The notes below the pieces were generated by a model that worked only from the letters and a program-made list of their open reading frames with translations, was not told where the DNA came from and did no database searches. The translations under genes were made by a program, and so were the position numbers. A DNA stretch of 64,000 bases, taken from contig NZ_AXBB01000005.1 in NCBI RefSeq assembly GCF_000473105.1, positions 124,001 through 188,000 on the forward strand, written 5' to 3'. Shown in pieces: positions 42,312 to 51,653 of the stretch. The stretch comes from Phaeobacter inhibens DSM 16374 (lineage in GTDB: Bacteria; Pseudomonadota; Alphaproteobacteria; Rhodobacterales; Rhodobacteraceae). Each line of letters begins with the position of its first letter. The first letter of the stretch is position 1.

Positions 42312-43691
42312 ATGTCCGATACAGTCACAACCGTGAATCCCACCACTGGCAAGACACTCGACACCTATAACGTGCTCAGCGGCAAGGCGCTGGAAGACGC
42401 CGTGCAACGCTGCCACGATGCATTTCTGGATTGGCGGCTGACCTCGGTGGAGGATCGCGCAAACACCATCAAAGCAATTGGCGCTGCCCTGCGCGACCGC
42501 AAGGATGAGCTTGCTGAACTGATGACGAAAGAAATGGGCAAACTACTGAAGCAGAGCCACCAGGAAATCGATCTCTGCGCAGCGATCTGTGACTATAGCG
42601 CGGCCGAAGCGCCCGCTGCTTTCGCACCTGAAGAACGCGATATCGAGGGTGGCGAGAAAGGGCATATCTTCTACTCGCCCATCGGCGTTGTATATGGCAT
42701 CCAGCCTTGGAACTTTCCCGCCTATCAAGTTGTCCGCTATTCGATTGCGAGCCTGATTGCTGGGAACGGCGTGCTGCTGAAACATGCCTCCAATGTGACC
42801 GGCTCGGGTCAGATGCTCCAGGAAATCTATGAGGCAGCGGGCCTCCCGAAGGGCTTGTTTCAGGCGCTGGTGATTTCCCATGATCAATCAGATACTTTGA
42901 TCAGCCACGATCTGGTGCGCGGTGTTACCCTGACCGGCAGTGATGGCGCGGGCCGTAAGGTCGGTGCCAAGGCCGCAGAGGCCGTGAAGAAAACGGTTCT
43001 GGAGCTGGGGTCCAACGATGCCTACATCGTGCTGGAGGATGCCGATATCGATGCCGCCGTCCAGACCTGCGTCACTGGCCGGACCTACAACAATGGTGAG
43101 ACCTGTATTGCCGCCAAGCGTTTTATCGTGGTGGATGCCATCTACAACCAGTTCCGCGACGCCTATGTCGCGGCGATGAAGCGGGTCACCCCCGGTGATC
43201 CGATGGGGGAAGATGCCGACATTGGACCGATGGCACGAAAGGATCTGCGGGACGATCTTCATCAACAAGTGAAAGACAGTCTCGAAGGTGGTGCGAAACT
43301 GCTTTGCGGTGGTGAGATGCCCGATACCGATGGGTTCTTCTACCCGGCCACCGTTCTTGAGAATGTGGCCCCCGGTCAACCGGCCTATGATGATGAGCTG
43401 TTCGGCCCAGTCGCCGCATTAATCCGCGCGCAGGATGCAGACGACGCCATGCGCATCGCCAATGACAGCCGCTTTGGCCTCGGGGGCGGCATCATGACGA
43501 AGGACACTGAGAAGGCGCTTGCCCTCGCCCGCGATTACTTCGACACCGGCATGGTATTCATCAACGGGTTTGGTCTCGCGATCCCCAATATGCCCTTTGG
43601 CGGTGTCAAAGATTCCGGTTATGGCCGGGAACACGGTGGCTTCGGCATGAAGGAATTCGTGAACGTGAAATCAGTCATGGTGATGGGCTAA
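42312..43691 (+). CDS. NAD(P)-dependent aldehyde dehydrogenase, succinate-semialdehyde type
   Basis: A 459-aa ALDH, the usual length of GabD-like enzymes. PWNFPAYQVVRY (about 131-142), catalytic Glu in VLELGSND (about 233-240) and catalytic Cys in NNGETCIAAKR (about 262-272) are all present, as is NMPFGGVKDSGYGREHG near the end. It oxidises an aldehyde, probably succinate semialdehyde, to the acid. GAACGAAAGGCC precedes ATG 42312. It stands alone between repair genes, with a hairpin downstream. Confidence 0.92.
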   Translation: MSDTVTTVNPTTGKTLDTYNVLSGKALEDAVQRCHDAFLDWRLTSVEDRANTIKAIGAALRDRKDELAELMTKEMGKLLKQSHQEIDLCAAICDYSAAEAPAAFAPEERDIEGGEKGHIFYSPIGVVYGIQPWNFPAYQVVRYSIASLIAGNGVLLKHASNVTGSGQMLQEIYEAAGLPKGLFQALVISHDQSDTLISHDLVRGVTLTGSDGAGRKVGAKAAEAVKKTVLELGSNDAYIVLEDADIDAAVQTCVTGRTYNNGETCIAAKRFIVVDAIYNQFRDAYVAAMKRVTPGDPMGEDADIGPMARKDLRDDLHQQVKDSLEGGAKLLCGGEMPDTDGFFYPATVLENVAPGQPAYDDELFGPVAALIRAQDADDAMRIANDSRFGLGGGIMTKDTEKALALARDYFDTGMVFINGFGLAIPNMPFGGVKDSGYGREHGGFGMKEFVNVKSVMVMG

Positions 43692-43699
43692 CCACATGA

Positions 43700-43724
43700 G
43701 GGCCGCCTGCCCCCAGGCGGTCCC
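43700..43724 (+). terminator. Hairpin after the ALDH gene
   Basis: GGGCCGCCTG (43700-43709) pairs with CAGGCGGTCC (43714-43723) over a 4-base loop with one G-T pair. T-run absent, so termination is probable but not certain. Confidence 0.55.
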
Positions 43725-43765
43725 TGGCCGCATGGCCCATCTTTGTTGAGACAGGGATCAACTTG

Positions 43766-44743
43766 ATGAAACTGGTCTATTACACGGATGATCAGCCCGG
43801 TATTACCCGCCGCCGTCGAGGCCGCGGGTTTTCCTATTACATGCCCGACGGCAGTCATATCGGCAATGCGACGGAACGGGCCCGGCTGAATGGGTTGGGT
43901 GTCCCACCTGCATATACAGATGTCTGGTTGTGCCCATTGATCAACGGCCACCTTCAAGCCACCGGGCGCGACGCCCGCAATCGGAAACAATATCGCTATC
44001 ATCCAGAATGGCAGGCGCGCCGGGCCGAACAGAAATTTGCTCATCTCGTTGCCTTCGGGGAAAGCCTACCGGCGTTGCGCCGCTGGATCGGCGACAGGCT
44101 GACCGGCACTGTGGGCGACGAAGACACCGCCATCGCAGCCGTACTCGCCCTTCTGGATCGCGGCTCTCTCAGAATTGGAAACCCCCGCTACACCGAGAAG
44201 AACGGCAGCTACGGCGCTACCACGTTGCGCCCGCGTCATGTCGTTTTTTCGGGTCAGGCGATACAGCTGACATATACGGCAAAGGGCGGCCAGACAGTGG
44301 AGAAGTCACTGCGGGGGCCTGCGCTGCAACGCATCCTCGAACGCTCACAGGATCTGGCCGGCCCCGAACTGATCTCTTGGGTCGACGACAACGATGATGT
44401 TCGTGCCGTCCGCTCGGAGCAGGTGCAGGAGGTTTTGGCCAAACTATGCGGCGATGAGGTCTCCGCCAAGACCTTGCGCACCTGGAACGGCAGCCACGCC
44501 GCATTCGCCGCCGCTCTTGATGCCCCAACCCTGACCATCACCGCGATGGCCGAGGCCGCAGCAGAACGGCTGCACAACACCCCAACCATCGCCCGTAACA
44601 GCTATATCCATCCGCAGATCATCGGATTAGCCGACCTGCCTGACCGTCAACGCGTGGCACAGCTGAGCGCGTTGCCGCAGCGACAAGTCAGCGGGCTACG
44701 TCTGGGTGAGGGCAGGTTGATCGACTTTCTGAATGCCGATTGA
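43766..44743 (+). CDS. DNA topoisomerase IB (poxvirus-like)
   Basis: A 325-aa bacterial/viral type IB topoisomerase. N-terminal GLGVPPAYTDVWL (about 45-57) and RYHPEWQARRAEQKF (about 78-92); catalytic residues include RRWIG-region Arg/Lys and the nucleophile Tyr280 in ARNSYIHPQII. It relaxes supercoils through a 3'-phosphotyrosine. ATG at 43766 follows AGGGA; a TTG precedes it. It ends 11 bases from the convergent MATE gene. Confidence 0.93.
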   Translation: MKLVYYTDDQPGITRRRRGRGFSYYMPDGSHIGNATERARLNGLGVPPAYTDVWLCPLINGHLQATGRDARNRKQYRYHPEWQARRAEQKFAHLVAFGESLPALRRWIGDRLTGTVGDEDTAIAAVLALLDRGSLRIGNPRYTEKNGSYGATTLRPRHVVFSGQAIQLTYTAKGGQTVEKSLRGPALQRILERSQDLAGPELISWVDDNDDVRAVRSEQVQEVLAKLCGDEVSAKTLRTWNGSHAAFAAALDAPTLTITAMAEAAAERLHNTPTIARNSYIHPQIIGLADLPDRQRVAQLSALPQRQVSGLRLGEGRLIDFLNAD

Positions 44744-44754
44744 GCGTCACGCTC

Positions 44755-46089
44755 TCAGTGCGCCACCAATCCCGTCCTGCGACCGGTGAAATAAGCTCCT
44801 GGAACAGCTGCCAGATTGGCGATCACCGCAGCGCCAAGGATGCCCGCATAACCAAATATCCAAACACCTAGCCACGCCAGCGGCACGTAGATTGCGAAAA
44901 TCCGCATCAAGCTCAAGCCCATCGCCCACACAGCTTTCGATCGCGCGTTCATAGCGGCGTTGGCGGTCACCAAAACACCATATCCCAGGAAGCTCCAGCT
45001 GACGATCCGCAAATATTGCGCGGTCGTGGCGGCCGCCCCCTGATCCGAGGTAAGGAGGCCAGCGATATCAGACGCAAAGAGCGTCAACACCAAGGCCATC
45101 GCCAGCCCGTATCCTATGCAGAATTGCCAGGATTGCCACACTGCCAGACGCGCCCGCATCTGCTGATCCGCCCCCCAGTTCTGCCCCACAACCGGGCCGA
45201 TACCCGCCGACAGCGCCAACAATGGAACAAGGGCCACCGACTGCACACGCTGCGCAGCACCGAGCCCGGCCACGACGGTATCACCCAGCGTCGCCGCCGC
45301 TGCTGTGACCATCGCCATTCCGGCCGGGTTGATCGCATTTGAAAATGCCGCAGGCAAGCCAACGCGGATAACTTCGCGAACAGAACCGCCAATCCCATCG
45401 GTGAACACCTCCGGCGGGCGAATGACCCCGGTCCGAAGCGCGTAGCCGAAAGCCCCAATCAGCGTCAGAACTCTCGCCAGAGCGGTAGCAAGTGCAGCTC
45501 CGGCTGTCGACATCTCGGGCACCGGGCCGAGGCCGTAGATCAGGACAGGGTCCAGCGCAATATTCAGCGCGGCTGCAACCATCATGATCACCGCTGAGGT
45601 TGCGCCATCACCATGCGCCCGAAACACGGCATTCAAAAGCGCCATACCAACCAAGAACGGGAAAGACAGCGCCCAGAATGGCGCATAGGACTGCGCCTCC
45701 GCCAGCACATCATCCTTCGCCCCCATCACCGAGAACAGAGCGCCCGCACCTAGGTAGAACACCAGTGCAACCAATGTCGCAACCAATGTGCCCAACACGA
45801 TAGCATGGACCGACAGCCTGTTGGTTTCAATCTCACTGTCACCGCGCCCCAGGCTTTGAGATATTGCCGCATTTGCGCCTGCGGATAGACCAATCGACAA
45901 CGATGTCACCGCTGTTGTCACAGGATAGATGAAGCCTACAGCCGCAAGCGGCGCCTCCCCCAATTGACCCAAGAAATAGGCATCAGCCAGACCAACGCTC
46001 AGCACACCCAGAATGCCAAGGGACATTGGTGCAGACACCGCTGCGAGCGCACGCCAGACCGCCCCTTGCGTCAAGTTCTTCTGCGCCAC
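44755..46089 (-). CDS. MATE-family multidrug efflux transporter
   Basis: A 444-aa polytopic protein with 12 membrane segments. Two MatE halves are visible, with LNIALDPVLIYGLG (about 176-189) and YVPLAWLG near the end typical of NorM/DinF-like members. It exports cationic drugs or metabolites against Na+ or H+. GTG at 46089 was chosen since GGAGAA lies six bases upstream and the frame above it is unlike the family. Convergent with topoisomerase IB and divergent from the ligase module. Confidence 0.92.
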   Translation of the reverse strand: MAQKNLTQGAVWRALAAVSAPMSLGILGVLSVGLADAYFLGQLGEAPLAAVGFIYPVTTAVTSLSIGLSAGANAAISQSLGRGDSEIETNRLSVHAIVLGTLVATLVALVFYLGAGALFSVMGAKDDVLAEAQSYAPFWALSFPFLVGMALLNAVFRAHGDGATSAVIMMVAAALNIALDPVLIYGLGPVPEMSTAGAALATALARVLTLIGAFGYALRTGVIRPPEVFTDGIGGSVREVIRVGLPAAFSNAINPAGMAMVTAAAATLGDTVVAGLGAAQRVQSVALVPLLALSAGIGPVVGQNWGADQQMRARLAVWQSWQFCIGYGLAMALVLTLFASDIAGLLTSDQGAAATTAQYLRIVSWSFLGYGVLVTANAAMNARSKAVWAMGLSLMRIFAIYVPLAWLGVWIFGYAGILGAAVIANLAAVPGAYFTGRRTGLVAH

Positions 46090-46282
46090 GGGTATTCTCC
46101 TCAGCTGCTGTTTCGGGATGGCTGCATCACAAGGGGCAAAACGCGTGACTCCGCAGATGGTTCCAGCCCCTGTCATTTGACGCTGAGATTGTCAGCTGGT
46201 GGCGCCACAGCCCTTGCCCAAACATCTGATTGGGTTAGCTTCTTCCCGGTACTCGTTGTTTTGACACGAAGGAGCCGATCCC

Positions 46283-47296
46283 GTGAGCGCAAAACGCCTG
46301 CCGGAGGAGTTGCTGCATCCCCAGCCGGATGGTCTCTACTGCCCGGCCGGGGACTTTTACATCGATCCAATACGCCCGGTGCCCCGCGCGATGATCACCC
46401 ATGGGCATGCCGATCATGCCCGCGCCGGTCACGGCACGGTCTGGGCCAGCCCCCAGACGCTGGATATCATGGCCATACGCTATGGTGAGGACTTCTGCGC
46501 GACTCGAATTGCCGTTGAAGGAAGTACAGAAGTTGACGGGATTGGGGCGCGGTTTACACCAGCCGGCCATGTGTTGGGATCTTGTCAGATCACTGTCGAT
46601 GACAACAGCACAGCGATCACCGTTTCGGGCGATTATGCGCGTGTAGACAACCCCGCCTGCGCATCTTTTCAGCTGGCCCCCTGCGACGTATTTGTAACCG
46701 AAGCCACCTTCGGTCTGCCGGTGTTCAACCACCCCACCCCTCACTCCGAAATCGAAAAACTGCTGCGCTCTGTTGCGGCTCAACCGGAGCGCTGCCATCT
46801 TGTCGGCGCCTATGCATTAGGCAAGGCGCAGCGAGTTATTGCGCTATTGCGGCAGGCGGGCTGGGATCAGCCGATTTATATCCATGGCGCCTTGCAGCGC
46901 TTATGTGACTATCACATTGCGCAGGGGGTCGACCTGGGAGAGCTGCGTCCGGCCACCACCAAGGAAGGCAAAGCAGCATTTAAAGGACAGATCATTCTTG
47001 GCCCGCCTTCCGCCTTTGCCGCGACTTGGGCGCAGCGTTTTCCCGATCCGGTCATCTGTTTTGCCAGCGGCTGGATGCAGGTGCGCGCCCGTGCCCGGCA
47101 GCGGGGCGTCGAACTGCCGCTGATTCTCAGCGACCATGTGGATTGGCCGGATCTGACCCGCACCATCAGGGATCTCAACCCGAAACAAGTATGGGTAACT
47201 CACGGCCGTGAGGACGCGCTGGTTCGCTGGTGCGAGTTGAACCAGATCACCGGGCGCCCCTTGAGGCTTGTCGGCTATGAGGAGGAGGCAGAATAA
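46283..47296 (+). CDS. Ligase-associated metallo-beta-lactamase-fold DNA exonuclease
   Basis: A 337-aa protein of the beta-CASP-like nuclease group. ITHGHADHARAGHG (about 40-53) is the HxHxDH metal motif; VSGDYAR (about 110-116) and SDHVDW and THGRED near the end complete it. The family accompanies the ATP-dependent ligase encoded next and is thought to trim ends in DNA repair. GTG at 46283 follows AAGGAG. The stop and the ligase start share one base (TAATG). Confidence 0.92.
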   Translation: MSAKRLPEELLHPQPDGLYCPAGDFYIDPIRPVPRAMITHGHADHARAGHGTVWASPQTLDIMAIRYGEDFCATRIAVEGSTEVDGIGARFTPAGHVLGSCQITVDDNSTAITVSGDYARVDNPACASFQLAPCDVFVTEATFGLPVFNHPTPHSEIEKLLRSVAAQPERCHLVGAYALGKAQRVIALLRQAGWDQPIYIHGALQRLCDYHIAQGVDLGELRPATTKEGKAAFKGQIILGPPSAFAATWAQRFPDPVICFASGWMQVRARARQRGVELPLILSDHVDWPDLTRTIRDLNPKQVWVTHGREDALVRWCELNQITGRPLRLVGYEEEAE

Positions 47297-48852
47297 TGCA
47301 GGCCTTCGCCGAACTTTTGGAACAACTTGCCTTCACACCGTCGCGCAATGGCAAGATCGCGCATCTGACGACCGCGTTTGCCACCATCCCGGACCCCGAA
47401 CGGGGCTATGCGCTTGCGGCCATCACCGGTGACCTTGCCCTGCGCAACGTAACGCCCTCGCTGCTGCGCGGTCTGGTGGCAGAGGAAACGGACCCAGAGT
47501 TGTTCCGCCTGTCCTATGATTTTGTCGGCGATCTCGCGGAAACCGTAGCCCTTATCTGGCCGCACTCAGACACGGTGATTGATCTGTCGTTAACCGACGC
47601 GGTGCATGAGTTGACCAACACCGCCAAGGCACAGCTCCCCGCACTCATCGCTCGGCGACTGTCCCAGATGACACCGACGCAGCGTTACGCCTATCTGAAA
47701 CTGGCGACAGGTGGTCTGCGCGTTGGGGTCTCTGCCCGGTTGGCACGCAGCGCCTTGGCCCAATTTGGGGATGTTGATGTCACCGAGATAGAAGAGCTCT
47801 GGCACGGGCTGACGCCACCATACCTGCCCCTTTTTGCTTGGTTAGAGGGTGGCGAAAAACCCGTGAACCTTGCGGCAGCCCCCTTCCGCCCGGTCATGCT
47901 ATCCATCGGCACCGATCTGGAAGGCCTCACCAGCCTCTCACCGGCAGACTTTGTCGCGGAATGGAAATGGGACGGCATCCGGGTTCAGGCCGTGAACGAC
48001 AACGGGACAAGACGGCTGTATTCGCGCACCGGTGAAGATATCTCCGGGTCCTTCCCCGATGTGATCGAGGCGTTGAATTTTGACGGGGTGCTGGATGGTG
48101 AGCTGCTGGTAAAGCGCGGAGACAGCGTTGCCCCATTTGGCGATCTGCAGAAACGGCTGGGGCGCAAGAAGGTTGGAAAAGCGATGCTCGCAAGCCATCC
48201 CGCCGCGCTGCGGGTCTACGACGTGCTGTACTGGAATGGCGAAAATCTGAGACCCCGCACCCTGGCTGATCGCCAGATCCATCTGAAAACCTGCGTTTGC
48301 GATCTGCGTGATCCGCGTATTGACCTTTCCCTGCCGCTTGACTTTGAGACTTGGGAAGATCTGGCGAAACTGCGCGCGGATCCACCAAACAGCGTGATAG
48401 AAGGCGTCATGATCAAGCGCCGCGACAGCGCCTATATTGCAGGGCGCAAGCGCGGCTACTGGTTCAAATGGAAACGGGATCCGATGCTTGTGGATGCGGT
48501 CATGCTTTATGCACAGCGCGGGCATGGCAAGCGTTCAGGCTACTACTCCGATTTCACCTTTGGCGTGTGGAATGACGATCAGCTGGTGCCTGTCGGCAAG
48601 GCGTATTTCGGCTTTACCGACGCTGAGCTGAAGGAGCTGGATCGGTTTGTACGCAACAATACCATTGATCGCTTTGGTCCGGTTCGTGCGGTGAAACCTG
48701 AGCTTGTTTTGGAAGTTGCCTTCGAAGGGCTGAATGAATCATCCCGCCACAAAAGTGGTCTAGCCATGAGGTTTCCCCGTATCAATCGCATACGAACCGA
48801 TAAACCAGCGTTAGAAGCAGGAACGTTGGCTGAGCTGAGAGCGTTTCTTTAA
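47296..48852 (+). CDS. ATP-dependent DNA ligase (cisplatin damage response type)
   Basis: A 518-aa ligase: N-terminal helical DNA-binding domain (about 1-190), nucleotidyltransferase domain with adenylation Lys224 in AEWKWDGIRVQ, motif III-like DGVLDGELLV, IEGVMIKRRDS (motif IV) and KWKRDP (motif V), then an OB-fold. It seals nicks with ATP. Together with the exonuclease it forms the core of a repair module which elsewhere also has a DEXH helicase and a phosphoesterase; neither is present here. Confidence 0.94.
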   Translation: MQAFAELLEQLAFTPSRNGKIAHLTTAFATIPDPERGYALAAITGDLALRNVTPSLLRGLVAEETDPELFRLSYDFVGDLAETVALIWPHSDTVIDLSLTDAVHELTNTAKAQLPALIARRLSQMTPTQRYAYLKLATGGLRVGVSARLARSALAQFGDVDVTEIEELWHGLTPPYLPLFAWLEGGEKPVNLAAAPFRPVMLSIGTDLEGLTSLSPADFVAEWKWDGIRVQAVNDNGTRRLYSRTGEDISGSFPDVIEALNFDGVLDGELLVKRGDSVAPFGDLQKRLGRKKVGKAMLASHPAALRVYDVLYWNGENLRPRTLADRQIHLKTCVCDLRDPRIDLSLPLDFETWEDLAKLRADPPNSVIEGVMIKRRDSAYIAGRKRGYWFKWKRDPMLVDAVMLYAQRGHGKRSGYYSDFTFGVWNDDQLVPVGKAYFGFTDAELKELDRFVRNNTIDRFGPVRAVKPELVLEVAFEGLNESSRHKSGLAMRFPRINRIRTDKPALEAGTLAELRAFL

Positions 48853-48929
48853 CCGCATGTAAACAGAGCGTAATATTGAAATGATAGGCTCTCGAACACG
48901 CCGATAGATAATAGCGGGAATTGAAGACA

Positions 48930-49652
48930 ATGAACAAACAGTCGTTGGCCTATGTTACCCTGGCACTTGCCATTGCCTTTGCTGCAGCGCCCTTGGTGAC
49001 GGAACCCTTTACGGGCTATTCCGCCAGTCAACTGCCCTATCCTCAACCTGATCCGGTCATTCAGCCGATCGGGCCCGCGTTTTCCATCTGGATCGTTATC
49101 TATCTCTGGCTCATTGTGGGGGCAGGTTTTGGTGCCCTTCGGGCAGCGGATGGCTCAAGCTGGCATGAGATGCGTAAACCGCTGTCGATCAGCCTCGCCA
49201 TCGGCGTCTGCTGGCTCTGGGTCGCGAACGCTTCGCCAATTTTGGCCACAGTCCTGATCCTTGCCATGACAATCACTGCGATCCTCGCAATGCGCCGCGC
49301 CGGTCGTCGCAAAAGGATCTGGAAACGCGGCCCGATAGGTCTGTATGCTGGGTGGCTAACAGCCGCCTCCGCCGTTTCGATCAGTATCGTTGTTCCGGGA
49401 TACGGGCTGATGAATCCGCAAATTGCGGGGGTGATCTGTCTTGTGGCAGCACTGGCCGTTGCATGGGTGGTTCAATCCCGCCACCCAACGGCTTCAACCT
49501 ACACGATCGCTGTCTGCTGGGCTATCGGCGGGATCGTCATCAATCAGTGGGGCAGCGACAACTGGCTGATCGTTGCTCTCGCGGGACTGGGCTGGATCGC
49601 ACTAGCCCTGCGTGGATTGTCCGGCGCTGGATTGATAAATACTACTCAGTAG
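48930..49652 (+). CDS. TspO/MBR-like tryptophan-rich membrane protein
   Basis: A 240-aa membrane protein with six hydrophobic segments. The text PIGPAFSIWIVIYLWLIVGAG (about 46-66) and later INQWGSDNW resemble TspO-like tryptophan-rich sensory proteins, but true TspO is about 160 aa with five segments, so this is a distant or larger relative. ATG at 48930 was chosen over TTG 48921. No operon partner; the 77-base leader shows no strong promoter. Confidence 0.6.
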   Translation: MNKQSLAYVTLALAIAFAAAPLVTEPFTGYSASQLPYPQPDPVIQPIGPAFSIWIVIYLWLIVGAGFGALRAADGSSWHEMRKPLSISLAIGVCWLWVANASPILATVLILAMTITAILAMRRAGRRKRIWKRGPIGLYAGWLTAASAVSISIVVPGYGLMNPQIAGVICLVAALAVAWVVQSRHPTASTYTIAVCWAIGGIVINQWGSDNWLIVALAGLGWIALALRGLSGAGLINTTQ

Positions 49653-49690
49653 CATAAAATGTGGTCAGGACTCACAGCATCAGGTGCAAA

Positions 49691-49966
49691 ATGAGTGTAA
49701 AATCTTCCATCTCCCTGACCGAAGCGCAGGATGACTTTGCCCGCGCCTTGGTTGCGGAAGGCCGCTATTCGAGCCTAAGCGCCGTGTTGCAACAGGGTCT
49801 TGAACTTCTGCGCCAAGAAACCGAGGCGCGCCGTGCCGATACCGCCGCCCTACGCGCCCTGATCGCAGAGCGGCGCGACGGGGCCTTCGTCAGTGCATCT
49901 GATGGCCGTCAACGCACAGCGGATCTTCTGGCACGGAAACGGATGCAGCATGATCTACCGGGTTGA
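49691..49966 (+). CDS. parD: ParD-family antitoxin
   Basis: A 91-aa protein with a ribbon-helix-helix start (SVKSSISLTEAQDDFARALVAEGRYSSLSAVLQQGLELL, about 2-42) and a charged C-terminal tail that would wrap the toxin. ParD binds ParE and represses the pair's own promoter. It overlaps parE by 17 bases. Such pairs stabilise plasmids and islands. Confidence 0.9.
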   Translation: MSVKSSISLTEAQDDFARALVAEGRYSSLSAVLQQGLELLRQETEARRADTAALRALIAERRDGAFVSASDGRQRTADLLARKRMQHDLPG

Positions 49967-50318
49967 TCGTGCCGAAGCGATCGACCGCGACCTGGAGGCT
50001 ATTTTCGACTTTCTCTTTGAAGCCGCCATCAGCTTTGGTGAGAACACAAAGACCGCGTTCGAGCGCGCGGCCACGCGCTTGGCCGAGATTGACGACGCGA
50101 TTGATACATTGGGGCACGCGCCCCACCAGGGCACGCTGCGCACAGATATTGCACCGGGCCTGCGCAGCGTCACCAAGGGGCGTGCCATCTTCTATTTTGA
50201 TCTCAACGAAGCAGACCAGCAGCTGCGCGTGCTGGCGGTGTTCTTCGGCGGACAGGACCACCAGCGCCGGATGCTGCTGCGTGCGCTTGGCCATGATGAG
50301 GCGCCACCAGAGATTTGA
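49950..50318 (+). CDS. parE: ParE-family toxin (RelE/ParE superfamily)
   Basis: A 122-aa protein, slightly long for ParE (about 100 aa). IYRVDRAEAIDRDLEAIFDFL begins the fold; LRSVTKGRAIFYFDLNEADQQLRVLAVFFGGQDHQRRM is the core strand and C-terminal tail. ParE poisons gyrase. ATG at 49950 lies within the end of parD, as usual. Its stop touches the convergent merR stop (50318/50319). Confidence 0.88.
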   Translation: MIYRVDRAEAIDRDLEAIFDFLFEAAISFGENTKTAFERAATRLAEIDDAIDTLGHAPHQGTLRTDIAPGLRSVTKGRAIFYFDLNEADQQLRVLAVFFGGQDHQRRMLLRALGHDEAPPEI

Positions 50319-50747
50319 TCAGGCCCCGATTTCATTGTGATTGGTCAGGCATTCGGAATGATCCCGCAACACCTCCAGAACGCGACATTCGGCGACTGTA
50401 CCGCCAGCACAATCACAGATCATCCGCTGCAGCTCAGTCTGCAAGGCCTCCAGCCGCGCGATCCGATCCGCCACTTGCTTCAGCTGCCGTTGCGCAATGG
50501 AATCTGCGTTGGAACATGATTGACCGGGGTGATCCGCCAGATCCAACAATTCGCGAATAGCATCCAGTGGAAACCCCAATTGCCGGGCGTGGCGAATGAA
50601 GGCCAGCCTATCCAGCTCCATATGGCCATAGCGGCGTTGCCCGCCCGCAGTTCGGCCCGGTTCCGGCATCAAACCAATCTGCTCATAGTAGCGAATAGTC
50701 TGCACCTTTGTTCCGGTGCGTTTGGCCAATGTCCCAATTGTCAGCAT
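50319..50747 (-). CDS. MerR-family metal-responsive regulator (ZntR/CadR/PbrR-like)
   Basis: A 142-aa protein: winged helix (TIGTLAKRTGTKVQTIRYYEQIGLMPEPGRTAGGQRRYG), a long dimerisation helix, and metal-site Cys in QSCSNADSI (about Cys79), CDC (about 114-116) and ECRVLEVL (about Cys124). The pattern matches Zn/Cd/Pb sensors of the ZntR type more than CueR. GGAGAGGCAGC precedes ATG 50747. No metal pump lies nearby, so the target is elsewhere or the gene is only self-regulated. Confidence 0.88.
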   Translation of the reverse strand: MLTIGTLAKRTGTKVQTIRYYEQIGLMPEPGRTAGGQRRYGHMELDRLAFIRHARQLGFPLDAIRELLDLADHPGQSCSNADSIAQRQLKQVADRIARLEALQTELQRMICDCAGGTVAECRVLEVLRDHSECLTNHNEIGA

Positions 50748-50769
50748 GCTGCCTCTCCAAGCGACATAG

Positions 50770-50790
50770 AATCTACATAAACTGTAGATT
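50770..50790. promoter_or_regulatory. MerR-type dyad operator
   Basis: AATCTAC (50770-50776) and GTAGATT (50784-50790) form a perfect 7-bp inverted repeat around 7 bases, 23 bases upstream of the MerR-type gene. This fits an autoregulatory site between promoter elements. Confidence 0.6.
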
Positions 50791-50823
50791 TTAATTCGAC
50801 GCCCCACAAGCCAAGGCAGACAC

Positions 50824-50849
50824 AAAAAGGGGCCGCCGATGGCAGCCCC
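50824..50849 (-). terminator. Rho-independent terminator of the xylFHG operon
   Basis: On the reverse strand GGGGCTGCC and GGCGGCCCC (plus-strand 50829-50849) pair over 3 bases, followed by TTTTT. It lies 22 bases after the ATPase stop. Confidence 0.88.
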
Positions 50850-50870
50850 ACGCGTCAAAGTCTTATCGCT

Positions 50871-51653
50871 TCAAGCAGCCGCTTCTCCCGGCCGTTTACC
50901 CAGGATGATCATACTCAGCAGATCGTCATCCGTGACATCATCAATATCAACGGTTCCGACAAGCTGGCCGTTCTTCATGACAGAAGCCCGGTCACACAGT
51001 TCCATCACCGCATTGACGTCATGGTCGATCAGGAAAATCCCGATGCCCTGCGCCTTCAGCTGCTGGATCAGCTCTGCCACCATCTGCGTTTCATGCGGAC
51101 CAAGGGCTGCGGTCGGCTCGTCCATGATCAGGATCTTGGCGTTGAAATACACCGCCCGCGCAATGGCCACCGACTGGCGCTGACCACCAGAGAGAGCCGA
51201 CACCGGTTCAGAGAATTTCTGAAAGTTCGGATTTAACCGGTTCATGATCTTGCGGCATTCGGCCTCCATCGCGGAGTCGTCCACCAGACCAAACGGCGTC
51301 ACCAATTCGCGCCCCAGAAACAGGTTTGAGGCCGCATCCAGATTATCCGCCAGCGCCAGCGTCTGATAGATCGTCTCGATATTATGCGACCGCGCGTCCC
51401 GGGGATTGGTGATCTCAACCTTATCGCCATTGACCCGGATCTCGCCGGCATCCATCTGGTAAGCACCGGACAACACCTTGATCAGGGTGGATTTCCCGGC
51501 ACCATTATGACCCAGCAGCCCGACAACCTCACCAGGGTAAAGGTCAACGCTGACGTGATCCACGGCTTTGATGCCGCCAAAGGAGATCGAGATATCCTTC
51601 ATCTCGACCAGTGGGGTGGCGCCTGCGGCGCGCAGTTCTTTTGCGGTGCTCAT
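50871..51653 (-). CDS. xylG: Sugar ABC transporter ATPase, single-domain XylG-like
   Basis: A 260-aa ATPase with Walker [13 protein letters not shown] (about 38-49), signature [14 protein letters not shown] (about 145-158) and Walker [13 protein letters not shown]. Classical XylG is about 510 aa with two cassettes; here only one is encoded, as in several alphaproteobacterial sugar importers, so it should act as a homodimer. It overlaps the permease gene by four bases. Confidence 0.88.
   Translation of the reverse strand: MSTAKELRAAGATPLVEMKDISISFGGIKAVDHVSVDLYPGEVVGLLGHNGAGKSTLIKVLSGAYQMDAGEIRVNGDKVEITNPRDARSHNIETIYQTLALADNLDAASNLFLGRELVTPFGLVDDSAMEAECRKIMNRLNPNFQKFSEPVSALSGGQRQSVAIARAVYFNAKILIMDEPTAALGPHETQMVAELIQQLKAQGIGIFLIDHDVNAVMELCDRASVMKNGQLVGTVDIDDVTDDDLLSMIILGKRPGEAAA

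Noticed and set aside
51205-51220. GAGAATTTCTGA in the sugar ATPase gene as a third operator copy
   Set aside because: Only one arm matches; it lies in the coding sequence of a conserved ATPase segment.
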